A stretch of 6,220 nucleotides of DNA from Ferruginibacter sp. (GCA_018882645.1 VERM01000095.1:1-6220), one strand, 5' to 3'; counted from the stretch's first letter, positions 1-4,758 are shown. Numbers and translations are program-made. Notes: generated from the letters alone by a model not told the origin.

Positions 1-2
1 GT

Positions 3-23
3 TCATATGCGCTACGCATATGA
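3..23. repeat. Perfect 9-bp inverted repeat, 3-nt loop
   Basis: TCATATGCG (3-11), loop CTA, CGCATATGA (15-23) form a perfect hairpin. No T-tract follows directly on either strand within the window, so it is not a textbook terminator. It may be the 3' end structure of a gene lying left of the window or an intergenic repeat. The stem is clear; its role is unknown. Confidence 0.5.
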
Positions 24-32
24 GAGCCTGCC

Positions 33-67
33 AAAAAACCCAAACCTCCGGCATAGGTTTTCAGGGG
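33..67 (-). terminator. Rho-independent terminator downstream of hsp20
   Basis: Read on the minus strand: CCC, a short TGA bulge, AAACCT, a 7-nt loop, AGGTTT, GGG, then TTTTTT. This gives a two-part stem (6 bp plus 3 GC pairs) followed directly by a U-tract. It lies about 100 nt beyond the Hsp20 stop codon and has the right polarity to end that transcript. The bulged stem lowers confidence. I see no gene in the roughly 100 nt between the hairpin and the Hsp20 stop. Confidence 0.6.
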
Positions 68-166
68 CTGGTCAATGCCATATTCCATACTGAAATACGC
101 TACCCTTTTATTATACAGTGGGTTTATATCGTAGCTGTGCTTGAAATTGAAATTCATCTACCTAAT

Positions 167-613
167 TCAATAAGCTATAATTCGTTGATGAATATTTCGG
201 TGCGGTTTTTTTGATTTTGGTATGTAGATACTGAGAATGCCATCTTTATATTCTGCAGAAATGAATTCCACATCGGCATTTTTAGGAATAGATACGGTCT
301 GATTAGATACTTTTTTTACTGACGTATTTTTTTTCAGCTTTTCCATGCTGATTCTGTCTTTTTTTTTGTGTAATACAATTACGGATATCAGGTTGCTGTG
401 TGTTTCGATAATCAATTGATCTCTGCTCACATTCGGAATTGTAAACTCGACTTTGAATGATTCAGACAATTCAGTGATGTTTACCTGAGTATCTTCAGCC
501 AATGACTTATTGGTATTAATATCTTTCAATATCTCATAATCTTCATCCGGACATGGTACAAACTGTCCAGGGTAAATGGTTGAATCCGGTTTATAAAACA
601 TCGACTGTTGCAT
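167..613 (-). CDS. Small heat shock protein, Hsp20/alpha-crystallin family
   Basis: This encodes a 148-residue small heat shock protein, an ATP-independent cytoplasmic holdase that binds unfolding proteins. The alpha-crystallin domain spans about residues 43-133. It opens with VNITELSESFKVEFTIPNVS and closes with the family signature AEYKDGILSIYIPK (A120, D124-G125, L127). The N-terminal arm (1-42) is short and polar. No clear C-terminal I-x-I/V anchor, which many oligomeric relatives use for assembly, is visible; the tail ends NIHQRIIAY. The ATG has an A-rich leader (CAAAAACC) rather than a Shine-Dalgarno motif, as is usual in Bacteroidota. It is transcribed divergently from the helical protein at 832 and shares a palindrome-rich promoter region with it. 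No CIRCE element was seen, so control through that region's dyads seems more likely than HrcA control. The family is certain from motifs; the specific stress is inferred. Confidence 0.93.
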   Translation of the reverse strand: MQQSMFYKPDSTIYPGQFVPCPDEDYEILKDINTNKSLAEDTQVNITELSESFKVEFTIPNVSRDQLIIETHSNLISVIVLHKKKDRISMEKLKKNTSVKKVSNQTVSIPKNADVEFISAEYKDGILSIYIPKSKKPHRNIHQRIIAY

Positions 614-636
614 GGTTTTTGATTAATGCATCTGTT

Positions 637-644
637 GCAATTTA
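637..644 (-). promoter_or_regulatory. Weak candidate -7 box for hsp20
   Basis: The minus strand reads TAAATTGC here, matching TAnnTTTG at TA and the first two T's only. It would place a start near 633, about 20 nt before the Hsp20 ATG. The dyad at 690-701 would then be centred near -62 and the N2 dyad at 666-679 near -39. It is tentative because the box is poor. Confidence 0.25.
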
Positions 645-665
645 TGATTACTATTAACCTCGCTG

Positions 666-679
666 AATGACTGGTCATT
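666..679. promoter_or_regulatory. Dyad AATGAC-N2-GTCATT
   Basis: This is a perfect 6-bp inverted repeat around a TG centre, in the hsp20-proximal half of the divergent region. Its arms match those of the neighbouring N4 dyads, but the spacer is 2 nt instead of 4. That would change the spacing and rotation of the half-sites, so it may bind a different protein or be a decayed site. Confidence 0.35.
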
Positions 680-689
680 TATATTTTAA

Positions 690-701
690 TGACTATAGTC
701 A
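690..701. promoter_or_regulatory. Candidate Crp/Fnr-type operator, perfect 12-bp palindrome
   Basis: TGACTATAGTCA is a perfect palindrome of the form TGAC-N4-GTCA. The form resembles Fnr-family sites (TTGAY-N4-RTCAA). Its centre is about 82 bp upstream of the Hsp20 start and 136 bp upstream of the helical protein start. It is 51 bp, close to five helical turns, from the next perfect palindrome at 741-752. The palindrome is directly visible; the binding protein is inferred. Confidence 0.5.
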
Positions 702-740
702 GATTGTTTACTACATGTATTATTGATCTTATTTACTGAC

Positions 741-752
741 TGACAATTGTCA
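741..752. promoter_or_regulatory. Candidate Crp/Fnr-type operator, perfect 12-bp palindrome
   Basis: TGACAATTGTCA is a perfect palindrome and, with its flanks (CTGAC-AATT-GTCAA), matches TTGAC-N4-GTCAA at 9 of 10 arm positions. Its centre (746.5) lies 32 bp upstream of the centre of a weak -7-like box at 775-782 on the plus strand. This suggests an activator position near -41 for the helical protein gene. Confidence 0.55.
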
Positions 753-762
753 ATTCTTTTAT

Positions 763-778
763 AATGCCAATCATTATT
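763..778. promoter_or_regulatory. Degenerate dyad related to the 3957-3972 operator
   Basis: AATGCCAATCATTATT is identical at 14 of 16 positions to AATGACAATCATCATT at 3957-3972, upstream of the ferritin-like gene. The dyad is imperfect (the left arm has CC where AY is expected) and overlaps the weak -7-like box at 775-782. It may be a secondary or repressing site, or a chance AT-rich match. Confidence 0.3.
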
Positions 779-782
779 TTAA
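775..782 (+). promoter_or_regulatory. Weak candidate -7 box for the helical protein gene
   Basis: TATTTTAA matches TAnnTTTG at TA and the first two T's. It would give a start near 788 and a leader of about 44 nt before the ATG at 832. The position fits the dyad at 741-752 acting as a class II activator site. On sequence alone the box is weak. Confidence 0.25.
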
Positions 783-831
783 AGCTTTATTATTGATAGC
801 TTCATTTCCTTTTATTTATTCAATAAACTTT

Positions 832-1221
832 ATGTCCAAAAAAATAGCAGAGTATTATATTTCTGAACTTTTCAGTTGGGAACAGTCAATTGATTTTTAT
901 GAAGAGGAGATGGTTGTGTTGGGTGTGCAATTGGATGAAATCATTCAGAGAAATTCAATTGTTGATATAGCCGCTAAGGTTGAAGCGCATCAGATTCTAT
1001 TGAACGAGGTATTGGATAAATTTAATAAAATCGAAGTTGAGATTTCTATACAGAAAAAAATCTTACAGCCTAAGGATGAGTTGATCGCTGATGTGAATAT
1101 GACTCAACAAATGCAGGAGTCTCAAAATGAGATTAGAAATAAGGTGCAATCAGCTGAAAAAGAATATATTGACATAAAGCAATTTTGTTATGAATTTCTC
1201 TCGCAAACATTGAATAAATAA
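832..1221 (+). CDS. Uncharacterised all-helical protein, 129 residues
   Basis: The reading frame is open from a TTG at 793, but the ATG at 832 is preferred. It gives the soluble start MSKKIAEYY, and the extra upstream codons form a hydrophobic stretch out of keeping with the rest. The protein is charged and predicted almost wholly helical with heptad-like spacing (about residues 14-75 and 80-125), so a coiled coil or four-helix-bundle fold is plausible. There is one Cys and no signal peptide, membrane segment or enzyme motif. I do not recognise the family. It is transcribed divergently from hsp20 across a shared operator-rich region, which suggests a stress-induced cytoplasmic role, but that is only context. 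Its 3' end faces the BON gene terminator. Confidence 0.8.
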   Translation: MSKKIAEYYISELFSWEQSIDFYEEEMVVLGVQLDEIIQRNSIVDIAAKVEAHQILLNEVLDKFNKIEVEISIQKKILQPKDELIADVNMTQQMQESQNEIRNKVQSAEKEYIDIKQFCYEFLSQTLNK

Positions 1222-1245
1222 AAACTGCCTCAGGAGTGAGGCAGT
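1216..1245 (-). terminator. Strong hairpin terminator of the BON gene
   Basis: ACTGCCTCA (1224-1232), loop GGAG, TGAGGCAGT (1237-1245) is a perfect 9-bp GC-rich stem. On the minus strand it is followed by TTTTATTTATT, a good U-tract, and it sits 21 nt past the BON stop codon. On the plus strand the downstream sequence (ATACAATAAA) is poor in T. It is therefore mainly a minus-strand terminator, although the hairpin could also help stop the convergent helical-protein transcript. Confidence 0.85.
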
Positions 1246-1266
1246 ATACAATAAATCAGCATTATT

Positions 1267-1941
1267 TTAGTCTTCAAACGCATACTCGGGCTCTTTTATA
1301 ACCAGTTTACTTTCAACTGTTATAACACCAGGAGCAGACCATGCGGCATTCTCGGCATCTTCTTTTTCGGCAAACGAACGTACATCGCCTCTCAGAATTA
1401 CCTTACTGCCCACCACCTCTACTGAAACTTTTGCAGCGTCGATATTTGCACTTCGCTGAAATGCTGAGTTTATTTTTTGTTGTACTTCATAAGGAGTGAT
1501 TTTGGGTTTCACACTAACTAAATTCGTAACAAAACGAACACCAGTAAGATTTTCAATGGCACTCTTTGCCTGACTGCGCTGGTATTCCCATTCAACTTCT
1601 CCTTCCAGCCTAACGTTTCCATCTTCTACACTTACTTTGATTTTATCCTCCGGAATCATGGTGTGCCATTTCAGAGCGTTAACTACAGCTTCGGCTATCT
1701 CCGTATCTGTTTTTCTGTAAGCGGGGGAGATACCTACCTGAATATCTTCTGCAATCGCTTTAACGCCGGATACTTTCTTCGTTGCTTTTTCAGCAAGCGT
1801 TTTTTTACTGTAAGCGTCTACTTGTCCTGATAATGTAACAATCCCATTTTTTACAGAAACGCCAATCTGTGAGGCATTGAGAAATGGTTCCCATTTTAAT
1901 TGATCAATTACGTCTTTTTGAATTTCAATGTCTGTTTTCAT
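1267..1941 (-). CDS. Triple BON-domain protein, OsmY-like but cytoplasmic
   Basis: This 224-residue protein consists of three BON domains at about 1-70, 78-146 and 149-216. Each has the pattern of an N-terminal helix, a V-x-V strand with the G-x-V-x-L-x-G turn (NGIVTLSGQV, DGNVRLEGEV, GSKVILRGDV), a helix, and a G-V strand (SGVKAIAEDI, TGVRFVTNLV, PGVITVESKL). BON domains bind lipid surfaces or small ligands, and periplasmic OsmY in enterobacteria is osmotically induced. No signal peptide is visible here (MKTDIEIQKDVIDQL), so this copy appears cytoplasmic and its ligand is unknown. The start at 1941 is preceded by an out-of-frame ATG 8 nt upstream. It lies 116 nt downstream of the phosphoribosyltransferase gene with promoter-like elements between, so it may be both independently transcribed and read through. 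Domain assignment is strong; physiological role is inferred. Confidence 0.92.
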   Translation of the reverse strand: MKTDIEIQKDVIDQLKWEPFLNASQIGVSVKNGIVTLSGQVDAYSKKTLAEKATKKVSGVKAIAEDIQVGISPAYRKTDTEIAEAVVNALKWHTMIPEDKIKVSVEDGNVRLEGEVEWEYQRSQAKSAIENLTGVRFVTNLVSVKPKITPYEVQQKINSAFQRSANIDAAKVSVEVVGSKVILRGDVRSFAEKEDAENAAWSAPGVITVESKLVIKEPEYAFED

Positions 1942-1985
1942 TTTTTCATTTTGATTTTAAGGTGATTATTTGTTTTCTGTATATA

Positions 1986-1993
1986 CAAATCAA
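1986..1993 (-). promoter_or_regulatory. Candidate -7 box for the BON gene
   Basis: The minus strand reads TTGATTTG, one mismatch from TAnnTTTG. It predicts a start near 1982, about 41 nt before the BON ATG. The dyads at 2015-2030 and 2038-2051 would then be centred near -40 and -62, both usual positions for Crp/Fnr-family activators. Confidence 0.4.
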
Positions 1994-2014
1994 TTAAAGT
2001 TTGGGCTGATTTTA

Positions 2015-2030
2015 AATGATAATGATTATT
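2015..2030. promoter_or_regulatory. Candidate Fnr-like dyad upstream of the BON gene
   Basis: AATGAT-AATG-ATTATT is one mismatch from a perfect AATGAT-N4-ATCATT dyad. Its centre (2022.5) is 33 bp upstream of the centre of the BON -7-like box, almost the same spacing as at the ferritin-like promoter (34 bp). It is AT-rich, so chance similarity must be considered. Confidence 0.4.
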
Positions 2031-2037
2031 CATCGTT

Positions 2038-2051
2038 TTGAGAGTTGTCAA
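2038..2051. promoter_or_regulatory. Candidate Fnr-like dyad, TTGAG-N4-GTCAA
   Basis: TTGAG-AGTT-GTCAA matches TTGAC-N4-GTCAA at 9 of 10 arm positions. Its centre (2044.5) is 22 bp, about two helical turns, from the dyad at 2015-2030 and about -62 from the predicted BON start. It lies just past the phosphoribosyltransferase stop codon, in non-coding sequence. Confidence 0.4.
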
Positions 2052-2057
2052 TTTTCT

Positions 2058-2690
2058 CTAAATAGTATGGTGACATTCTTCTGCCCTCTTGAGATATTGA
2101 GCCACTTCTTCATCACTGACTTGATCAAAGTTTTCGTAAAAAGAACCGATAGCAAAAAAGTCATTTGTTTCAATTAGTGTTACTACCTTATCTGCCGATT
2201 CGAGTATTTCATTTTTCGCTCTTTTCGAACAAACCGGAACGGCAACAATAATCTCTGATGGATTTTTATTTTTTAGCAAATGAATGGTCTGAATAATTGT
2301 TTTGCCGGTAGCTATGCCATCATCCACAATAATTATACTCTTTCCTTTTATTTCTGGATGTTTTTGATGTACGGCATATTTTATACTCATTTCCTTCAAT
2401 CGCTTCCTTATGTAATCTAATTCCTGTTCGATGTATGAATTAGAGATTTTTTCATCCTCCTTGATAAAGTAGTCAGACAGATTCGTTGCACCGATTGCAT
2501 ATTCTTTGTTTTCAGGATGTCCTATTTTTTTTACCAGTACAATTTCAAGAGGCAAGTGCAAAATATTGGCAATAGAAAATGCAACTGGAACGCCTCCTCT
2601 GGGTATAGAAAATACTACACAATCTTTGTTTTTCCAATGCTCTAATTTTACCGCCAATTGATTGCCTGCATCTGTTCTGTCTTTAAACAT
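2058..2690 (-). CDS. Phosphoribosyltransferase-family protein (PRPP-binding)
   Basis: This 210-residue protein belongs to the stand-alone type I phosphoribosyltransferase group similar to the N-terminal half of mycobacterial Rv0571c. Residues 1-15 give the typical opening FKDRTDAGNQLA. IPRGGVPVA lies at 29-37 and KKIGHPENKEYAIGA at 54-68. The PRPP loop SIIIVDDGIATGKT is at 118-131, with D123-D124 as the acidic pair. FDQVSDEEV near 188-196 is the characteristic C-terminal segment. The natural substrate base of this subgroup is not known to me, so salvage of a purine or pyrimidine should not be assumed. It is the third gene of the minus-strand run, 27 nt after the alpha/beta hydrolase gene. In other bacteria the two activities are often fused in one protein, which supports a joint function. 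The start has no Shine-Dalgarno motif; the leader is AT-rich. Confidence 0.9.
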   Translation of the reverse strand: MFKDRTDAGNQLAVKLEHWKNKDCVVFSIPRGGVPVAFSIANILHLPLEIVLVKKIGHPENKEYAIGATNLSDYFIKEDEKISNSYIEQELDYIRKRLKEMSIKYAVHQKHPEIKGKSIIIVDDGIATGKTIIQTIHLLKNKNPSEIIVAVPVCSKRAKNEILESADKVVTLIETNDFFAIGSFYENFDQVSDEEVAQYLKRAEECHHTI

Positions 2691-2717
2691 GATACTTTAT
2701 ATAGTTATTTTATTCAA

Positions 2718-3368
2718 TCAGGCGATTACAGGCTGGAGATAATTTTCAAACCAGGCTGAAGTCAATTGAGCAACTTTGTGTATCATTCCATGTTCTTCAA
2801 ACAAATGCGTCGCCCCTTGTAGTATTTCTATTCTTTTTTCACATTTAAGTTTCTGGTAGGCCAGCTCATTCATCTTCAATACATCGTAATCGAGTCCGCC
2901 TACAATTAACAGTACTGGCGATTCAACCTCTTCAAGTTTATCAACTGCCAGATCCGGTCTGCCACCTCTCGATACTACCGCACCTATCATTGGCAATTGG
3001 GCCGCAGCTCGTATCGCCGCCGCAGCACCTGTACTGGACCCGTATAATCCTATAGATAACGATTTTCCGTTTTCTTCATCTTCTACCCAGTCCACAATTC
3101 GAATCAGTCTTTTGGTAAGCAATTCAATATCAAAACGATTTCTGTATTGCAAATCTTCTTTCTCTGTTAGCAGATTGATCAGTAAAGTGCCTATGTTTTT
3201 TTGATGCAGATTCTTTGCAACAATTTGATTCCTGGTACTTAAATAATTGCTTCCGCTGCCGTGAGCAAAAATGACTACTGATTGGGCTTTCAATGGAATA
3301 ATTAATTCACCTTTCAATTCCGCATTTTCTAATCGGATAGTTACTTTGTTGTTTTTTCTAAAAAGCAT
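2718..3368 (-). CDS. Dienelactone-hydrolase-like alpha/beta hydrolase
   Basis: This 216-residue cytoplasmic alpha/beta hydrolase has a complete catalytic triad by motif. The nucleophile elbow is GSSTG (110-114, S112), the acid is probably D160 in LLIVGGLD, and the histidine is H188 in GATHLF. HGSGSN (36-41) with the following STRNQ is the oxyanion-hole loop typical of this subgroup. SRGGRPDLA (133-141) is also typical. There is no signal peptide. The substrate is unknown; the dienelactone hydrolase label describes the fold and is not evidence of chloroaromatic degradation. The gene lies 17 nt after the ferritin-like gene and 27 nt before the phosphoribosyltransferase gene, all in one direction, so co-transcription is very likely. 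This is the hydrolase that is fused C-terminally to the phosphoribosyltransferase in Rv0571c-type proteins, but here the gene order is reversed. Confidence 0.9.
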   Translation of the reverse strand: MLFRKNNKVTIRLENAELKGELIIPLKAQSVVIFAHGSGSNYLSTRNQIVAKNLHQKNIGTLLINLLTEKEDLQYRNRFDIELLTKRLIRIVDWVEDEENGKSLSIGLYGSSTGAAAAIRAAAQLPMIGAVVSRGGRPDLAVDKLEEVESPVLLIVGGLDYDVLKMNELAYQKLKCEKRIEILQGATHLFEEHGMIHKVAQLTSAWFENYLQPVIA

Positions 3369-3385
3369 GTGTGATTAAATTAATT

Positions 3386-3910
3386 TTATTTTGGTAAAAC
3401 AATAGAGACTTTTGCATTAACATTGATTTCATGCTCGGCAAGCTGAGACAATCGATCATCTATTTGCTTTTCGTTGATTTCAGCATTGTGAAATACCTCA
3501 GCTGTTTTTGTCATTCCCAGTGTATTGGCAAAAGCGCTCGCAGTTCCGTAAATGCTGATCTTATAATGATTGATTTCCTGTATGGATGCCAGCATGCTTG
3601 CATCTCTGACTGAATTATCGCTGCAATGATTCATTTTTTCCTCTGCTTCATCTATAAAAGCCTGCATCACCCTGTTCGATATGCTGATTGAAGGAATATG
3701 CTCTTCTTCATAAAAACTTTCAAATTTCTTTACATGCTCAGCAACATGATCTGAATATTTTTGAATGATAGATTTTAATTTTACCGAACTCGCTCTTTTG
3801 AGCCATAAGGCTAGCACTTTTTGCAATTGAATTTCGGCAATAGTAAATTTTCTTACATCATAGTCGAGCAGATTGTGGAGGTTTCTGATATCACTGTAAC
3901 TGACTGTCAT
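3386..3910 (-). CDS. DUF892/YciF-type ferritin-like protein
   Basis: This 174-residue all-helical protein is of the DUF892 (YciE/YciF) ferritin-like family. The first helix carries AEIQLQKVL (25-33), with E26 a likely metal ligand. The second has HVAEHVKKFE (55-64). The third carries the family hallmark ASIQEINHYKISIYGT (108-123), with E112 and H115. The fourth has EINEKQIDDRLSQLAE (144-159), ending in the common INVNA segment. Family members are dimeric four-helix bundles with a probable di-iron site, linked to stress responses, though their reaction is not established. It is the first gene of the minus-strand run. Its promoter holds an exact TAnnTTTG box only 17 nt upstream and an Fnr-like dyad. 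The leader is about 13 nt and A-rich. The C-terminal tail VSIVLPK is unremarkable. Family call is strong; iron binding is inferred from aligned carboxylates. Confidence 0.88.
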   Translation of the reverse strand: MTVSYSDIRNLHNLLDYDVRKFTIAEIQLQKVLALWLKRASSVKLKSIIQKYSDHVAEHVKKFESFYEEEHIPSISISNRVMQAFIDEAEEKMNHCSDNSVRDASMLASIQEINHYKISIYGTASAFANTLGMTKTAEVFHNAEINEKQIDDRLSQLAEHEINVNAKVSIVLPK

Positions 3911-3926
3911 AGTTTTTTTTATGCGA

Positions 3927-3934
3927 CAAATCTA
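3927..3934 (-). promoter_or_regulatory. Exact Bacteroidota -7 box for the ferritin-like operon
   Basis: The minus strand reads TAGATTTG, an exact TAnnTTTG match. It predicts a start near 3923, 13 nt before the ATG. No TTTG -33 box is present at the usual distance upstream, which suits an activator-dependent promoter. The dyad at 3957-3972 is centred about 41.5 bp upstream of the predicted start. Confidence 0.6.
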
Positions 3935-3956
3935 TACTCTACAATCCTCGATTTTG

Positions 3957-3972
3957 AATGACAATCATCATT
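3957..3972. promoter_or_regulatory. Candidate Crp/Fnr-type operator between divergent operons
   Basis: AATGAC-AATC-ATCATT is a 6-bp-arm dyad with one mismatch, centred at 3964.5. The distance to the centre of the exact -7 box is 34 bp, giving the classical -41.5 class II activator position for the minus-strand operon. It also lies about 82 bp upstream of the plus-strand microprotein gene, so it could influence both directions. Confidence 0.55.
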
Positions 3973-4015
3973 GATAAAAATATTTGCACTCATAGACGTT
4001 GATGCCGTTATGAGA

Positions 4016-4023
4016 TTATTTTG
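4016..4023 (+). promoter_or_regulatory. Candidate -7 box for the plus-strand operon
   Basis: TTATTTTG is one mismatch from TAnnTTTG and predicts a start near 4030, about 17 nt before the ATG at 4047. The operator at 3957-3972 would be centred near -65. No convincing -33 TTTG is seen at the right distance. Confidence 0.35.
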
Positions 4024-4046
4024 ACTTTGTTTTCAACAACTCACGA

Positions 4047-4232
4047 ATGATCAAAAAGAAGAAGCCCGAGACTCCCAAGGAATTTCCACTGCCGGAAAAA
4101 AATCCCGAATTTAATCCGGATGTCATTCCTGAGTCGCCTGCTCTTCCCGAAGAAGAGCCTGATATCATTCCTGAAGAAAATCCCTTTATCACTCCACCTC
4201 ATGAAGTTCCTCCTCCGGGAGAGGCTCCGTGA
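4047..4232 (+). CDS. Pro/Glu-rich 61-residue microprotein
   Basis: The ORF encodes a small protein with a lysine cluster (MIKKKKP) followed by a tail of 18 prolines and 12 acidic Glu residues. It has no Cys, Trp or Tyr. PDVIPE (24-29) and PDIIPE (38-43) are near-identical repeats 14 residues apart, and the C-terminus is proline-dense (PPHEVPPPGEAP). This is expected to be an unfolded or polyproline-II-like chain, with no signal peptide or membrane segment. I do not recognise a characterised family. It appears real: it starts shortly after a promoter-like box, ends 15 nt before the PEBP gene in the same direction, and its codons follow the composition of the neighbours. An arginine-rich frame on the opposite strand is a shadow. 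Function unknown; a scaffold or linker role would be a guess. Confidence 0.7.
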   Translation: MIKKKKPETPKEFPLPEKNPEFNPDVIPESPALPEEEPDIIPEENPFITPPHEVPPPGEAP

Positions 4233-4247
4233 ATAAATTTTTACTTT

Positions 4248-4718
4248 ATGATGCCTATATTGAAAGAAGTTGATTATGAATTGCTTCAAATTAGCAGTAC
4301 TGCATTCAATAAGAATGAATTAATCCCTAAAAAATATACATGCGACGGTGAAAACGTAAGTCCGCCAATAAGCATCGAAAATATACCTACTGAGGCTAAG
4401 ACTCTGGCCATTATTCTGGAGGATCCTGATGCACCCATCAGTACCTGGATCCATTGGCTTATTTGGAATATTCCAGTCACGCATCAGATTAAAGAAAATA
4501 GAGTAAACGGAAAACAAGGGCTCAATGATTTTAGCAAGCATTTTTATTGCGGTCCTTGTCCATTAAACGGCTTGCATCGCTATGTATTTAAAATTTATGC
4601 TCTGGATACTGTTTTGAATTTACCGGATAATGCAAAAAAGAATCAACTTCAACGTTCAATGGCAGGGCATATTGTGGGATATGGCGAATTGGTAGGGCTA
4701 TACAAAAGGGGAAATTAA
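4248..4718 (+). CDS. PEBP/YbhB-YbcL family protein (Raf kinase inhibitor-like)
   Basis: This 156-residue protein is of the phosphatidylethanolamine-binding-protein family, bacterial YbhB/YbcL branch. Motifs in order are IPKKYTCDGENVSPPISI (26-43), LEDPDAP (57-63) followed by WIHWLIWNIP (67-76), the GPCPLNGLHRYVFKIYALD block (102-120, the usual GPxPPxGxHRY), and the C-terminal HIVGYGELVGLY. D59/D61, H69 and H110 fall in the anion-binding pocket of the family. Length is typical for cytoplasmic bacterial members, and no signal peptide is seen. The biological ligand of bacterial PEBP proteins is not settled. Two ATG codons stand in tandem at 4248 and 4251; either could start. It is 15 nt downstream of the microprotein gene, so the two are probably co-transcribed. 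Confidence 0.93.
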   Translation: MMPILKEVDYELLQISSTAFNKNELIPKKYTCDGENVSPPISIENIPTEAKTLAIILEDPDAPISTWIHWLIWNIPVTHQIKENRVNGKQGLNDFSKHFYCGPCPLNGLHRYVFKIYALDTVLNLPDNAKKNQLQRSMAGHIVGYGELVGLYKRGN

Positions 4719-4742
4719 TCACATTCTGGAACCACCAAGAGG

Positions 4743-4758
4743 TGTATTCAACAATACA
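4743..4758. repeat. Small inverted repeat in the PEBP-membrane protein gap
   Basis: TGTATT, loop CAAC, AATACA form a perfect 6-bp stem; just upstream CACC-AAGA-GGTG (4733-4744) makes a competing 4-bp stem. Neither is followed by a T-tract, so termination is unlikely. An mRNA processing or pausing role is possible but unsupported. The rest of the 76-nt gap shows no gene. Confidence 0.25.

Noticed and set aside
20..214. Plus-strand open frame of 64 codons
   Set aside because: It overlaps the terminator hairpin and the Hsp20 3' end, shows no recognisable features and looks like a chance frame.
756..767. TATAAT-like sequence in CTTTTATAATGC
   Set aside because: The enterobacterial -10 hexamer is not the Bacteroidota consensus, no matching -35 lies upstream, and its distance from the palindromes does not suit an activator site.
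793..831. TTG-initiated N-terminal extension of the helical protein
   Set aside because: It would add a hydrophobic 13-residue stretch not matching the soluble helical body; the ATG at 832 has a better context and leaves room for the promoter elements.
614..831. CIRCE or other classical heat-shock operator near hsp20
   Set aside because: No TTAGCACTC-N9-GAGTGCTAA-like repeat is present; the palindromes there are of the TGAC-N4-GTCA type.
4041..4289. Arginine-rich minus-strand frame opposite the Pro/Glu-rich microprotein
   Set aside because: Its Arg- and Phe-rich composition is what the reverse complement of Pro/Glu codons gives; it also overlaps the start of the well-supported PEBP gene.
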